A DNA stretch of 64,000 bases from Mixophyes australis (GCA_036250195.1 JAVHZZ010000003.1:328624194-328688193), one strand, 5' to 3'; positions 33,604 to 45,972 are shown, counted from the stretch's first letter. Numbers and translations are program-made. The notes: a model not told the origin generated them from the sequence alone.

Positions 33604-33771
33604 CAGTGGTCAAAGCGGGGGTGTATTTGGCGGTAGGCCATAGCGTTACTTCTCCTACTGCCTTCATTGTAAAATGACCAAGTTCCATTCACTTACATTC
33701 CCAATATATTATCCAGACTGCCACATCTAAATTTCCGCACAGCCACTTCTAAATTTCCACTTCGACCACTG
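33604..33771. mobile_element. TIR MITE, CAGTGGTC-ended, second copy
   Basis: Begins CAGTGGTCAAAGC and ends CACTTCGACCACTG. Its right half shares CCACTTCTAAATTTCCACTT with the copy at 20893-21034. Target duplication not evident. Confidence 0.7.
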
Positions 33772-34159
33772 GGCATAGCGTGAACTGTATAATGAAAAGT
33801 AGTTTGATATTGTTTATATAGAATGTAATTGGTAATTACAGGGATCTGACACTATCATTAATATTTATGTTTTGATGTGCTTGCATTTTTGGATAAAGAG
33901 TTTTTACTAGAGATGTTCACTGACCCCCGTGTTCTGGTTTGGGTTTTGGCTTTGGATCTGGATTAAATTCGTGTTTTGGTTTTGGATTTGGCTTTAGCAA
34001 AACCGCCCTTGCGTGTTTTGGTTTTGGTTTTGGATCCCTATTTTATTTCTAAAATCCCTATGCTTTTTTCCCCCCTACATTATTATTAACCTCAATACCA
34101 CTGATTTCCAGTCATTTTCAGTCAATTTTGACCACCTCACAGGTCACATTATTATTTTC

Positions 34160-35158
34160 ATACACTTTCAAACAAAGACTAAAGCAGTTTTTGCCAGTGA
34201 TAAGAAGAAGGCCATTATCATGCCTGGGCATAAGACCAAAAAATCCCACCTCTTATGTGTGGAATTATTTTTACCCAAATCCTGCCAACAAGTTGTCTAG
34301 CCATTTGTAGCAGTCAGTAGAGGTAGGGATCTTAACTATCTAGGAACCTCATTCATGTTACGCCATTTGAAGCGAGTTCATGGAAAGCTTTTGTGAAAAT
34401 CAGAAACTTATGCTAAAAAATAACAACCAGCAGTCCAGGATCAGCTTCCTCCCTTCTCTCAGCTAGATAACAGCACCTGCAATCTACACCCCCAACACCT
34501 TCATTTCAACATCCTCACAAGTGACTGCAGTTAGTCCTGCATCTAAGTTTCTAAGGCGAGATGAATCCTCCCCTATCCAGGACTCCTCAGAAGAATCCTT
34601 GAGCATGAGTCCCTCTGCTGCTGCTGCTGCTGCTGCTGGGGGTGGATCTTCAACCCAGAAGCAGACCAAGAAAAAGACAATTAGTATTTTACAACAATTG
34701 ACTGTTAAACAATCCTTTGCAAGAGGAAGCAAGTATAAAAGCTGTCACCCAGTCGCAAAGTGGATCACAGACGCCATGGCGACTATGCTAGTATTAGATC
34801 TGCGTCCAATATCCACTATTGATGCAGCTGGTTTTTGACAGTTACTTGAGGTCTTCTGTCCCCGTTACCAAATTCCATCACGACACCATTTAGTAGAAAA
34901 GCTATTCCTCACCTCTACCAGAGATTCATAAAAATTCAATTATTTTTCTACAAAATGCCATTCTATCCACTGTACACTTAACTACAGATATGTGGACAAG
35001 CAGAACTGGGCAGACTAAAGTTTATATGATTGTGACAGCCCACTGGGTTGGTGATTCACCTTCATCAGCAGGGACAGCAGCAGCATGTACCCAAGAACGT
35101 CACATTTTTCAGAGGCAGGCTACTCTGTGTATCATCTGCTTCACTAAGAGGCATATTA

Positions 35159-35202
<44 letters not shown>

Positions 35203-36655
35203 TTTGTAGATTTGTAAGGCACCACAGTGCTCCACAGCGCCATACAGTAGGGAAGACAAGAGGAAACATAAAACAAGACATACTTAAAACAAGAACAAAC
35301 AAGGCAGACAAATTTAAGGGAGACATGAAAACAAAGGGTATGGAGGACACTGCATACCGTTTAGAGAGCTTACATTCTAAAGGGAAGAGGGCACAGCTGA
35401 AATCAGAGGAGCGAGTGTGGCTCAAAGTGGAGATTGGGATAGTTGTGAGGTTGCATTAGTGTGAATAGTGTTATCGAGGATAAGGTCACCTCTAAAAAGG
35501 AGATGGGTTTTGAAAGAGCATCTAAAGATTTGAAGACTGTGGAAAAGTCTGATTGAGCATGGTAGGGAATTCCATAAGTGGGGAGCAGCATGGGAGAAGT
35601 CTTGAAGGCAAGAGTGAGAGGTGGTTATCAGAGACGAGACAATGCACAGATCAGAGGTAATTCCGCTGACAACCTGTTGGAATAACTAAGGGATGTCATT
35701 GCAACATGGCTTATCCTGCTTGGACTCTCCTGAGAATATGTGATTTCTCATAATGCCACCAATATTATTACAGCATTAGGGGGAATTCCATCACATTTCC
35801 TGTTTTGTTCACACAATCAACTTGGTGGTACAGAACTTTTTAAAAAATGACAATGACATGCAGGAGATGCTGTCTGTGTCCCAAAATATTTAGGGTCATT
35901 TTCGGAATTCTGCAACAGCATGTAGGAGAATGCAGCAGCTGCAAGAAGAATATAATTTAGGGGGAATGTACTTTAGTCCAGCACAGTGGGGAATACTTTC
36001 CGTGTTGTGCAAGGTGCTGCCTGCACTCTCTTCACCTGTGAAGAGAGTGCAGATACTGATAGCTTCAGTCAAGTGATTCCCCTTATTAGACTTTTTGAAA
36101 AGCAGCAAGAGAAATTGAAGGAGGAAATGAAACAAACCAATTCCGCTAATTATGTTGGACTTGTAGATTAAGTACTTTATTCGGTTTGTCAGGATCCAAG
36201 AGTTATCAACATCTTGAAATCAGATCATTGCATTTTGGCAACTGTGCTTGATCCTAGGTTTAAGAGCTATGTCTTTTCTTTCTTTCCAACTGACCTAAAT
36301 CTCAAGAGATGCAATGAGCTCCTGCTCAGCAAACTGACAGTTCAAGTGTTATATGACACAATGACATCTCCTCCTTCAGTTTCTCTGGAAATTGGTGCTA
36401 GTAAAAAACTTAGTTTTCCCAAGACACCCAGTGGTGTTGCAGATGAGTAAGCACAACATTTTGACATTAGGTCTTGTCTAAAAAATTGTCCAAAAATCGT
36501 GACAGCTCTTCCATAGAATGAACTACAAATTCCATGAGGAAGGCCATTACCGGCAATTACATAAAAGTACACAGACCTCTGTGATGGTGGATTCCAGCAG
36601 GGATGAATTAGTATTGTTTGAGGATGATGTACATGCTGATGAGGGTGAATATGAT
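34160..36655 (+). pseudogene. hAT-family transposase pseudogene (copy 2)
   Basis: Same transposase as copy 1, on the plus strand and in broken pieces. Order: RRKAIIMPGHKTKK-like sequence and TSYVWNYFYPNPAN (start of the BED finger, about 34200-34300, cysteines lost); an alanine-rich run and ILQQLTVKQSFARGSKYKS (34521-34838); core piece MWTSRTGQTKVYMIVTAHW (from 34990), interrupted by an L2 tail after CFTKRH; resumption near 35665 matching ADNLL-RLRDVIATWL; LLSKLTVQVL with ATVLDPRFKSYVFSFFPTD (36240-36300); and the acidic tail after VMVDSSRDEL (36580). Most of the dimerisation domain seen in copy 1 is deleted. Non-functional. Confidence 0.87.
35154..35655 (-). mobile_element. L2-like LINE 3' end inserted in hAT copy 2
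   Basis: Begins with a TTA run (35156-35202), then the tail/3' UTR; on the minus strand it has a decayed APHLWNSLPCSIRL and SFKTHLLF block. It interrupts the transposase core, so it postdates hAT copy 2. No clear target duplication. Confidence 0.82.
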
Positions 36656-37694
36656 GGCAGTGTAGATTGCAGGTGCTGAGATCTAGCTGAGAGCAGGGAG
36701 CTAGTTGATGCTGGTATGCTTGGTAATATTTTGGGTAGAATGGCATGTTGGCAATTTTATGTTTTTCTACAGTAAACTTTCACCTTTATTAGAGAGGTGT
36801 TTTTTTCTTTACAATGGTACAAGTTTTTCATTTACAATTTTGTTTCCCTGACTTAAAACCACTATGCACTTGAACATAGATTTTAGCACATGAGGTAGAG
36901 GGATTAGTATCATCATGACTGAGACTGGAGAGTGACAAAAACAATGCCACCCCTCCTGTTCCTGTATGAACTATGGCACATTAGAATGTCACTTTAGACT
37001 CTTAAGAACACTGACAGCCCTATTATAACAATTTCTGTTTCAGCACTGATGCCTGCCACCTCTCCTGTTTCTGAGTGAGCAATGGTACAGTAAAATGTAA
37101 CTGCAGATTTAGACCAAGACTGCCAGCCCTACTATTTCTTTTTCAGTAATTACAATTAGCAATGGAGCAATGTAGCTCTGCAATTTGTGTGTAACATATA
37201 TAACACCGTACAATTTGACTGCAAATTCTGAAGATCAAGCCTGCCAGCCCTAGCATTGCTATTTCAGCAATGACAATTAGCAATGGAGCTCTCCTCTTTG
37301 TATGTTACCTATATAACACAGTACAATGTGACTGCAGATTTAGAAGACCAAGCCTGCCAGACCTTTCATTTGTATTTCAGCAATGACAATTAGCAATGGA
37401 GCTCTCCTGAATGTCACTGGAGACTTTAAAGAACACTGCTACTCCTCCTCTTTCTTTTCTACCTATGACGCTGCCCAACTGCTCTAGAGACTATCAAGAA
37501 CTGTGCTACCACTTCTGTGTTCCTCTGGGAAATGATGCTGGTTCGCTGTGGAGGGTGGAACTTATAGATTCCAAAACTAGCGAAATCCGATGATATAACG
37601 ATGACGTTTTACCTCGTTATCAATTCCGAGGGAGTGCTAACTTCGGGTGTGTTCGTTTCCTGCTGAACCGAGCCTGAGCGTCTCTGGTTTTTAC

Positions 37695-38060
37695 CATCTC
37701 ACTTAATTAACAAGCACAATAATCAATGTGTTGTAATGTAAGGTTGCAGAGAATTTAGTATCTTTCTATTTTAAATAATGTGCAAAGTAGAAGTAACAAG
37801 GAGAGACAAAGGGATGCCTTTGGATCATTTCATAACTAGATAACAGATGTTCAAAAGGAGAGGTGCAGCCTGGGAAGATAGCTCTAAATAGAATGACCCA
37901 AAAATAAGGACACCAGGCCTTCCAGAACTCTTTATCCAATGATTGGTAATTATATTGGGGGTCCTTATTATGCTTGCCTTCATAATTGTATGGTATTATT
38001 TACATCATGCATAGCATTTGTTACTATTTACTGTTATTTTGATTAGGTATATTTTGGTAG
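37695..38060. other. No gene seen
   Basis: AT-rich flank of hAT copy 2 without recognisable content. Confidence 0.5.
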
Positions 38061-38969
38061 TGTCACAAACGCCCAGCCTGTCTCATATACAGCAATCTGA
38101 ACAGCTGGTGTCACCTTAGTCACTTAGCAATGAATACACCTTTTCTGCCAACATGAAGAATTTATTATGGTATCCTTACGTTTACCAAAATCACTTATTA
38201 ATGTTTCATACTTAAATCACATAGACATGTAGCATGAGCCTCCCTGGGCTTTGTAAGTTCACAAAGAATAATGGAGAACACACTAGATTACATTTATTTA
38301 ATCTGAAAAATGTTTCAAAGCCTAAGCTACAAAACAGTTAATAACAAGACATACAATAAGTTGCACAAATAAGTTTCAGAAATAAAATTGAAAATTAAAC
38401 CAGAGTCACTACTTACTTGTTAAGACTTGGCGCGTATGAGGGAACACCATTTAGAAATATGGGACATTTCAGTCTTGATAGACCACCTCTTGAAAATGCA
38501 CAATGTAACGTCTAAAGCAGACGATTTTAAACCCTTCTTACAGGCTCTTCACCCCCCACCTTAGATATTACATTTTAAAATAGGTCAGATTGATTCCCAA
38601 AATAACACAGAGCATTCCGAAGTGAGTTATGGATGTCCTGAGATCTGGAATGTTCACAGGGCCTGAGTTCTCACCTCTGCTCATTTGAGTTGATAGATGG
38701 TTTACAACTTTGGGGCTTCAAACTCCTCTGAGATGCTTATCTCCCTGGGCCTGGCTAGTTTCAAAAGATTATTGACACTTGCATAAGTTCAGACTCATGT
38801 CATTTAGAAAAGCACATGTTGAGATTACATTACAAGGTTGCATACAATATACATTGTCATGCCTGAATATTAAGGGAAAATAACAATAGTGCATAATCAT
38901 CACAGGTAGACTAGTGCTTCTTTTATGTGTTGAAGACTATTTTCTTTCAGTATTATAGGAAGTGTGACA
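38061..38969. mobile_element. Candidate LTR-like segment
   Basis: Starts TGTCACAAACGCCC and ends AAGTGTGACA, echoing the TGTCAC/GTGACA ends of the LTRs in this window. The flanks GGTAG and GGATG do not form a perfect duplication, and I see no TATA-hairpin module. Weak call. Confidence 0.3.
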
Positions 38970-39754
38970 GGATGGGTTTGACACGCACCAAATCACTCAT
39001 CTGTCAAATGGAAATATAAGACTTGCATGGGTTCATGGACCTGGTTTTATTTACACTCAAGGACTATTCTACACTTTGATTGTAAAATTACTCTTTCCTG
39101 GATAGTCATGGATTTATCGGTGTAGTTCTGGACTTTGAGATAATGGAATTCTCCACCAGGTTGTCTGATATCCCTATTTCCTGACCACCTATTCCCTCCT
39201 ACAGTAAAAGAATTAAGTTGGATGCATTTGGAGCCCCTTCCACTTACAAAACCATGTATGTGGTTAAAAGAGGGAGTTGCTCTTCATCAACTCAGAGCAA
39301 TACCCTCAATAACCAGATTAAACCATCATTGTTCTCTCTTGGACTGTGCTAGACGCCTGGGCACCAGCCCAGCAGCGGGGAACCCATTGTGGGGTTGCAA
39401 ATACTCTCCATCCATCTCCATCAGTAGACATCTTTCGCCCAAACCCAATGCAGATAACCTCAGAATAACCTTGTATTGTGGAATTTTCCTTGTGGGAATT
39501 CTGGACTAGATAAAAGAGTCAAGGTAAATTCTGGGTGTTCTCAGATCATCTGAGCTTGGTGCTGGAGTTCTGTCTCCTACCTGCTCCATTGTAAGTCCAG
39601 ATCGCAATCCTGCATTCTAGTTGCATCCTGTATATCCCTCTTTGGGGAAACTCTGCTCCAAACTATCTGTATAAAAAGTCCATAGAGAGAATGCACTCAG
39701 TACCCAAACATATCTGATGCACTGTGCACGTTCCAGACAGGTAATAGTAAATAG
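38970..39754. other. No gene seen
   Basis: Non-coding. Could be internal or LTR sequence of an unidentified retroelement (GC-moderate, CT-rich on the plus strand), but I see no motif. Confidence 0.4.
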
Positions 39755-39757
39755 ACA

Positions 39758-40393
39758 GGGCCTGATTCATCAAGTCACACATATTGAACATGCGCGTTTT
39801 AAAAATGCATAAAGACAATACAGGATGCGTCCAATGCGGAATAAACATTTTCAAAAGAACGCACAGAAAAATAACCTGTTCAATTAATGTCACCTGTTAA
39901 TAACATAAGCATTAATGACAAAACAGATACAATACATTTATTAGGATGATCTTAACATCTACTGAAAATAAAATACATTTTGTTATAGCATGTAAAAGTC
40001 GTAACAATGTTTCCGTAGGTGAACCTGTGGAAGGATCGTTAATGGTTATAGCATAGCAATAATGATATAACTAGGACTCGGGATTTAGACTAGCCCTCTA
40101 GTTGGTGCAAGAGATACGGCAGAAAATCAAGTAACTTTTAGACGCCCAGAGCTTGAATCTGACATGGCTACGTGCACTCGAGTTTGGCATGCCCTCTAAG
40201 TACATTGACTATGGGCAAACGCCTCTTCCTCATTCCTTGAAATCATAGGCTGTAGTAAGTGTCCTTTGTGTGTGAAGATTAATTGACCGTTGCTGTGTTG
40301 AAATGCATATGATCTAGTTCTGGGCGTGCACAGATTAATTTTGTGAATGATACGCACAGAATCCTCATTTGCGTTCTTTGATGAATCAGGCCC
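39758..40393. mobile_element. Harbinger-like TIR element, 636 bp, non-autonomous
   Basis: The 16-bp terminal inverted repeats GGGCCTGATTCATCAA are identical at both ends, and a 3-bp duplication ACA flanks it (39755-39757, 40394-40396). GGGCC-type ends and 3-bp duplications are typical of PIF/Harbinger elements, though the usual duplication is TWA. No transposase. It contains an 18S rRNA fragment at 39992-40041. Related termini occur at 48097 and 48441. Confidence 0.8.
39992..40041 (+). pseudogene. Retroposed fragment of the 18S rRNA 3' end
   Basis: GTAAAAGTCGTAACAATG, GTTTCCGTAGGTGAACCTG and GAAGGATCGTTA match the conserved last 50 nt of vertebrate 18S rRNA with three changes (40009, 40028, 40038), ending where the mature rRNA ends. 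Flanked by perfect 10-bp direct repeats GTTATAGCAT (39982-39991, 40045-40054), as expected of LINE-mediated retroposition of a 5'-truncated RNA. Only the last 50 nt are present, so not a functional gene. Confidence 0.88.
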
Positions 40394-40396
40394 ACA

Positions 40397-41012
40397 GTGT
40401 TCAAAAATTCTAAGAGACCAGCACCAGTACTGATAAAACATTTAAAAGTGTAATTAATCAAATAAGATGTTACAGGATCATGCCCATCAATCGTTTCTGT
40501 GTTACAGACTTTCTTATATATATATATATATATAACAGTATCCAATCTTTTTAAAAATTGGATACTGTTTTACCTTTTTTTTTAGTGATTTGTGATATTG
40601 AGAGTTCCCATCTAAAAATCCAAGAGAATTAATTACTTTTAGGGTCTCTTAGGATATTGGCGCACTGCCAGTTCAAAATGATCACAGGCGGCATGCAGAT
40701 TATAGTTTTCTGGACAAAATAAACTATTCTTAATGCATAGACCCAAAATTTACTTTTGTTTATTGTTTTTGAAATATAGATTTATTATGTATTTCATTTT
40801 TATGATAAAAAATATAGTTGATTAACAGAAACCATTATTTTTAACCTTTGACTGTAGCGTGTTAATGTAATCGAAAAGAAAATATGCAGCTAAATTATTC
40901 CTGCTTCTACATTCTTCAGCTTTTCGGCTGTAGTGTTACATTTTTCAAGAATGTTCTTCTTGAATATATGGAGAGTATGCAAAAACAATAATGCTTGAGG
41001 AAGACTAGGGGC
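40397..41012. other. No gene seen; short TA repeat
   Basis: AT-rich. A (TA)n run at 40515-40533 is followed by a small ATCCAAT-containing inverted repeat (40539-40566). Confidence 0.5.
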
Positions 41013-41015
41013 CTG

Positions 41016-41203
41016 GGGGTAAATGTATTAATGTCCTGATTCTTCAACTCCGGCGTGTTCAGCGTCTTCGGCAATTAAATTTAAAGCGGCGCTGCATTGT
41101 AAAGGGAAGTTTCCCTTTACAATGCAGCGCCACTTTAAATTTAATCGCCGAAGACGCTGAACACCCCGGAGTTGAAGAATCCAGACATTAATACATTTAC
41201 CTC
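41016..41203. mobile_element. Near-perfect palindromic MITE, 188 bp
   Basis: Two arms of about 92 bp are complementary along almost their whole length around the centre GGGAAGTTTCCC. Ends GGGGTAAATGTATTAATGTC / GACATTAATACATTTACCTC. A 3-bp duplication CTG lies at 41013-41015 and 41204-41206. Its ends resemble the element at 9085. No coding sequence. Confidence 0.92.
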
Positions 41204-41206
41204 CTG

Positions 41207-42919
41207 ATGTTCATTTGAATGCATGTTGGTGTAGTTTACACTTAAAAAGGTGTCCATAAAAGTAGAGTGTATATACCAATATTCTGAGTTGGATGCATCT
41301 CTGTATACATCCATGTTTACGTTAGGCTTACGTCAGGGATAGATCAGGCATAGCGACACCTACATATGCATACATACAAACAATCGGGTCATAAGCACAA
41401 GAAAATGTTGTTATAATTTGTTTGATAGCAAAAACACATTTGATTTTAGGCTTCATATAATACAGCAGATATAACTCTTGTTCGCGAGTACGAATGAAAG
41501 TAGCAAAAGCATTTTTATTAAAATCCTATGATATATGCAAAATGAGTGCAGAATGCTTCAGAGGTGAAGTTGAAATCAGCCAATCAGAAGCGGCTAGCTT
41601 GTGCTAATGACCATCATCATCATCAGTGTATATTTACACCTATCCTCTAGCAGGTACAAAAAATAAGCCTCTTGACGTGCTGCTCAGCTGCTTTTTCATG
41701 AACACGACCTTGACGTCCCCGGCCTATGTCAGCCTGGCTCTTCTCTTCACATTCCGCATAAGGAGCTGTTAGATGTGCAAGTCTGCAAGCACAAATTTAC
41801 CCTCTTTTTAGGCATGTGCATTGCAAATTTTCATTATTTATGCTACATAAACTGGCACAGCTCCAAATCAGCATTAAGCTGCATGATACATTTATGATCA
41901 CAATAAACAGAAATGATGAGTTTAGCATGCACATTGAATTGATTTGGATTTTGGACATATTAATTATGAGTCAACATCCATTTTCAGCAGGGGCAGATTG
42001 GGAACTTAAAGTGGCCCTGGCAAAAATGATTGAAGTAGCCTCATGTGGGTGGGATCAAAACAACAGTAGGTGGGGCTAACACAAAAGTAGGCGGGATTTA
42101 GAACTACTGTAATTTGGTTGTAGTAACATTTAGGAAAGCCTAGATGTGAAGACACAGTGGGTTATCTCTAAAGCAATGCAGGGCAACAGCTGCCAGTCCT
42201 GTGCTATAAAATTACATGAATCCTTTTGCATTATAAGCAACTGGTTTATATCTCTGTGCTCCAACACAATTTTTTTGTAATATTCTTTGTAGAAATAATA
42301 TGTATAAATGAAAAAAAATGCTGGTGGTATGTGGTACCATTAATCAGCTCGAAAATCATGTTACTCTATGGATCCCTTACATGCCCATTTCTCAATCATG
42401 TATTTAGTAATATGTATCCTGAGAAAATGTAAAGAAGGGTGTCAGTACTTTCCAAGAACAATACACTTGCAAGAGTGCTCAAAGCCAATCTGCAGATACA
42501 AGAGCAAACAAGCTATTATCATGTGGTGCAGACTCTCACGATAAAATGTAATGCAGATGTATGACATCAGAACACACGAAATATATGCTGAGGCTTGAAT
42601 GAGTTCATAAACAGTTCATGAGTAGTTCAGGAGCGAGCGAGTTAATAAAGTGTACTAATATGTCAATCAAATGCTTTACCTTTTCAAATAAACATTCATA
42701 TTGTTATAATGCAGTTAAGGAGGATGCTATATAACAGACCCTAATCAGAAATCATGCCTGTTGCAAGGATTGCGATGCTTTTTGCAATAAGACAACCTGA
42801 GGTAGCTATCATAGGCAGCAAGTTTTAAAGATGCAAAGTAGCGAGAATTTATATAAAATGGTTATTCTCTTGATGGAAATGTCTAAATGCGTTGTATTTG
42901 CCATTTCGACATATATTAT
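41207..42919. other. No gene seen; one shared dispersed repeat
   Basis: AT-rich. About 41590-41800 (ATGACCATCATCATC, then GTCCCCGGCCTATGTCAGCC) resembles 44640-44800 (TGGCCATCATCATCAATGCA and later TTAGGTCAGCCC), so both are probably copies of one unclassified repeat. Confidence 0.45.
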
Positions 42920-42927
42920 ATTATATT

Positions 42928-43195
42928 CATACTTGCCAACTTTTTAAACCTCTGCTTCGGGAGATCCTGGAGCAGAGGTCCTATGACAGGGGGTAGGAGG
43001 GTGTGTGGTGACTTAGCCCCGTCCCTGCTAAGAAAGGGCATTTCAAAGCAGGGAATGTGGCTTGATGTCGCAAAATCGCATATCACTAAGCCCCACCCCA
43101 TCGCTTCCGGGAGATTGTCTGCTCTCCCGGGAGTCTGGGATGACTCCCCGTAATTCGTGAGCCTCCCGGAAATTCCAGGAGAGTAGGCAAGTATG
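42928..43195. mobile_element. hAT-type MITE, second copy
   Basis: A 268-bp element with ends CATACTTGCCAAC / GTAGGCAAGTATG and a perfect 8-bp duplication ATTATATT (42920-42927, 43196-43203). Shares GGGAGA...CTGCTCTCCCGGGAG-type sequence with the copy at 4545. Confidence 0.92.
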
Positions 43196-43203
43196 ATTAT
43201 ATT

Positions 43204-44830
43204 GTTTCAAATGACAATATTTGTTATTTAAAGTACACACAGATTATATACAATAGATTGTGTTGTTAAAAGGCATGAAAGGGAACCGTTTTTGTAGCAG
43301 AATGGCTACACTAACCCCTAGTAGTTATAAATCTGCAAATGGTAGAACAAAAGGCAATAATAGAATCAAGAGTATCAATAATGCAAGAATAATTCCACAA
43401 TGAAAAAGAATATTTAGCAAGATGGAAAACAATATCTAGTATTGGTGAATTGCCACTATGACCCCGATGCTATGGCACTGGGCACATTATGGGAAGCTCT
43501 ATCCTGATTATAACATTAAATAGGGGTTCTGGAAAAATTTACTTTAAAATAAAGTACACATTAGCCTTTTGAGATTAGAAGAAAGGTGATTTTAATGGCA
43601 GTGTAAGTGCATGAAGATTTTTATTAACTGAAAAGGTTGTGTTGGCTGATACGCTAGATTTAATTTAATTCAGAATGCTGCTCTGGAGAGTTGGATACAA
43701 ACATTCTGGTGTAGACAACACTTATGTCACCCTTATGTCCACACTACATCTTGCTCACTTAATTAAAATGATGAGATGAATCAGTTATTTTAGCTAGAGA
43801 TCATTAGTGCTGATATTTTCAGAGAAGCAGAAACCTAAAACAGTTGTCTAACTTTTAGAAATATATTAGCATTTCCCATAGTTTGACAGAATTTAATATA
43901 GCACTGTATTTATAGACAAAAAGGCACTTTATGCAATATCCTTCATTGACAAAAAAGACAGCAAATCAACCTTATTTCAGACATATCCACTTCCTGTAAG
44001 TTCTTAAAATGATACATTTATATTTGTAAGTATTATAACTCTTTTTCTTTCCTGCCCCCTCTAGTACCTTCTTTTCATTTAATCTCCCAGAAAGGGGGCT
44101 CATGTACATTTGTGCCCTGAACTTTACCAGGAAAAGACGTATGCATGAAAAGCGCATTTACGTGGATATATTTGTTCGGATACATCTCATGATGCTTCCA
44201 GGTCTACAACACTAGCATATGCGTTAGATTTACTAAGCAAAGCATAGAGATGTGACATGACAGTGTTAGTAGTGGATGCAAAGGTCGCATTACCCGATTT
44301 GTACACAATATAATAAATGTAATGAAGTGTCATATACACAACAGGGAATAGTGCCTTGACAGTGTTATTAATAGATGCCAAATTTGAATTTGTCATATAA
44401 ACTTACTTAAATACAAACACAAATGTACATACAATAAGTTAAATTCAATTAAGTTAAATTCAATTAAAAATAAACGCCTGTCATGTTCCCCTCAACTCAA
44501 ATAGAGGGTCTTCTTTCCTTCCACAGTCCAAATCTATATGTCAGTTAAGTAATGCAAACAGATGCCCACGACTTCACGTAATATAGAAGCCACCCTGAAT
44601 CAAGTACTCAAAGGTAGAGAGGTCAATCTACAATCAGCCAATTAGAATTGACTAGTTCTCTTGGCCATCATCATCAATGCATTTTGTTGCACCAGCCCTT
44701 CAGCACCTGCAGGAGATAAATCTCCTTACTGGTATATATGCGTTTGCTTCCAGGTTTAGGTCAGCCCTTACTCTGCTTGACCTACATTGTCTTCAACTTA
44801 CCCCCCTTCTGCTTCTCCAGTCATAAAGGG
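43204..44830. other. No gene seen
   Basis: AT-rich non-coding sequence, with the probable repeat copy at 44640-44800 noted above. Confidence 0.5.
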
Positions 44831-45464
44831 GATGCAAATCTATATACATAGAATTGCTTATTTTACACAAAGAGTAAAAGCATGTCTCCATAGATTGATG
44901 AGCTCAAAATTATTTCTATCAATGTTAAGGGATAAAACATTCCAGAGTAGAGGTCTCCATTATTTCAAATGATTTGCCCAGATAAAACAGATGTAGCCTT
45001 TATCCAGGAGATGCAGCCCTCAAGCTAGATAACAGTCGTTACCCACATGCCTTTTTCAATAATATCGCTAAAGACAGATGTCACAAAACAACCACTAGGA
45101 GAAGGTTTGGGCCTCTTGGTTAAAGGTAGAATTTTAAACCAACTCTTTACCTTTGCTGACCTATATGATCCCAATCAGGGTCAGTCTACCTTTATGAAGA
45201 TACTAGAACAAATTGAAGCATTATAGGAAGGAACCTTAATCGTGAGTGAAGATTTCAAATGGAAAATTGATCCTCTTTTGGACTCCTCTAACAAATCTCC
45301 TAGACATCTTTACAATGAATATAGTAAGGAAAGACACACACTTTATGATTATCAGCTGACACATAGAGACTCCAACAGCCTGTGGAAAGAGATTACACCT
45401 TCTTCTCCCATCCACACTTTGTATATTGTAGAATTGATTATAAATTCATTATCAACAGACAGTT

Positions 45465-45972
45465 GCATTTCATCATCATCATTATCATCAACATTTATTT
45501 ATATAGCGCCAGCAGATTCCATAGCACTTTACAATTGGGAACAAATAGTAATAAAACAATACTGGGTAATACATACAAAGAGGAAAGAGGGCCTGCTCGC
45601 AAGCTTACAATCTATGGGTCAATGGTTTTATACACAAGAGTAAGTGCTACATCATATTGAATATTTGTCCAGCTAGAATGCAAAGGTTACAAAGTATTTA
45701 GTTGGCTGTATGCTCAGTCACACAACTATGTTGTTCAGAGGGTTGCTGTCTTGTGTTAGCTGTGTAGTGGGTGGTAATAGGGTAACCTAGGGAGATTAAG
45801 AGGGTGGTAGAGGAATATTATAAGTTTGTCTAAAGAGGTGGGTTTACAGAGAACGCTTGTAGATTTGAAGACTAGAGGAAAGTCTTGTGGATTGAATTCC
45901 ATAAATTGGGTGCAGCCCGACAAAAGTCCTGTAACCAAGAATGGGAGGAAGTGATGAGAGTAGCAGACTCAA
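45465..45972 (-). mobile_element. L2-like LINE 3' end inserted in the L1
   Basis: Tail TATTTATATAGCGCC after ATC repeats, a 3' UTR with GAGGGCCTGCTCGCAAGCTT and a decayed C-terminal RT block on the minus strand (about 45940-45850). It splits the L1 endonuclease between the RIDY and DHAP motifs, so it is younger than the L1. Confidence 0.82.

Larger units (their letters stand above)
33908..37686. mobile_element. hAT transposon copy 2, internally inverted
   Basis: Bounded by a perfect 8-bp duplication GTTTTTAC (33900-33907 and 37687-37694). The left end TAGAGATGTTCACTGACC and the right end, read inward CAGAGACGCTCAGGCTCGG, are imperfect terminal inverted repeats. The coding block (about 34160-36655) reads on the plus strand, but the 5' region (about 36715-37686) reads on the minus strand, like the corresponding part of copy 1. 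A short inverted duplicate (TAGATTGCAGGTGCTG and complement, about 34450-34490 and 36660-36700) sits at the joints. An L2 insertion lies at 35154-35655. Confidence 0.88.

Noticed and set aside
35065..35259. Poly-Asn/poly-Ile frames at TTA repeats (also 51637-51988)
   Set aside because: Translations of trinucleotide microsatellites.
39992..40041. Real rRNA gene
   Set aside because: Only the last 50 nt of 18S, with three substitutions and flanking direct repeats; no neighbouring ITS or 5.8S sequence recognised.
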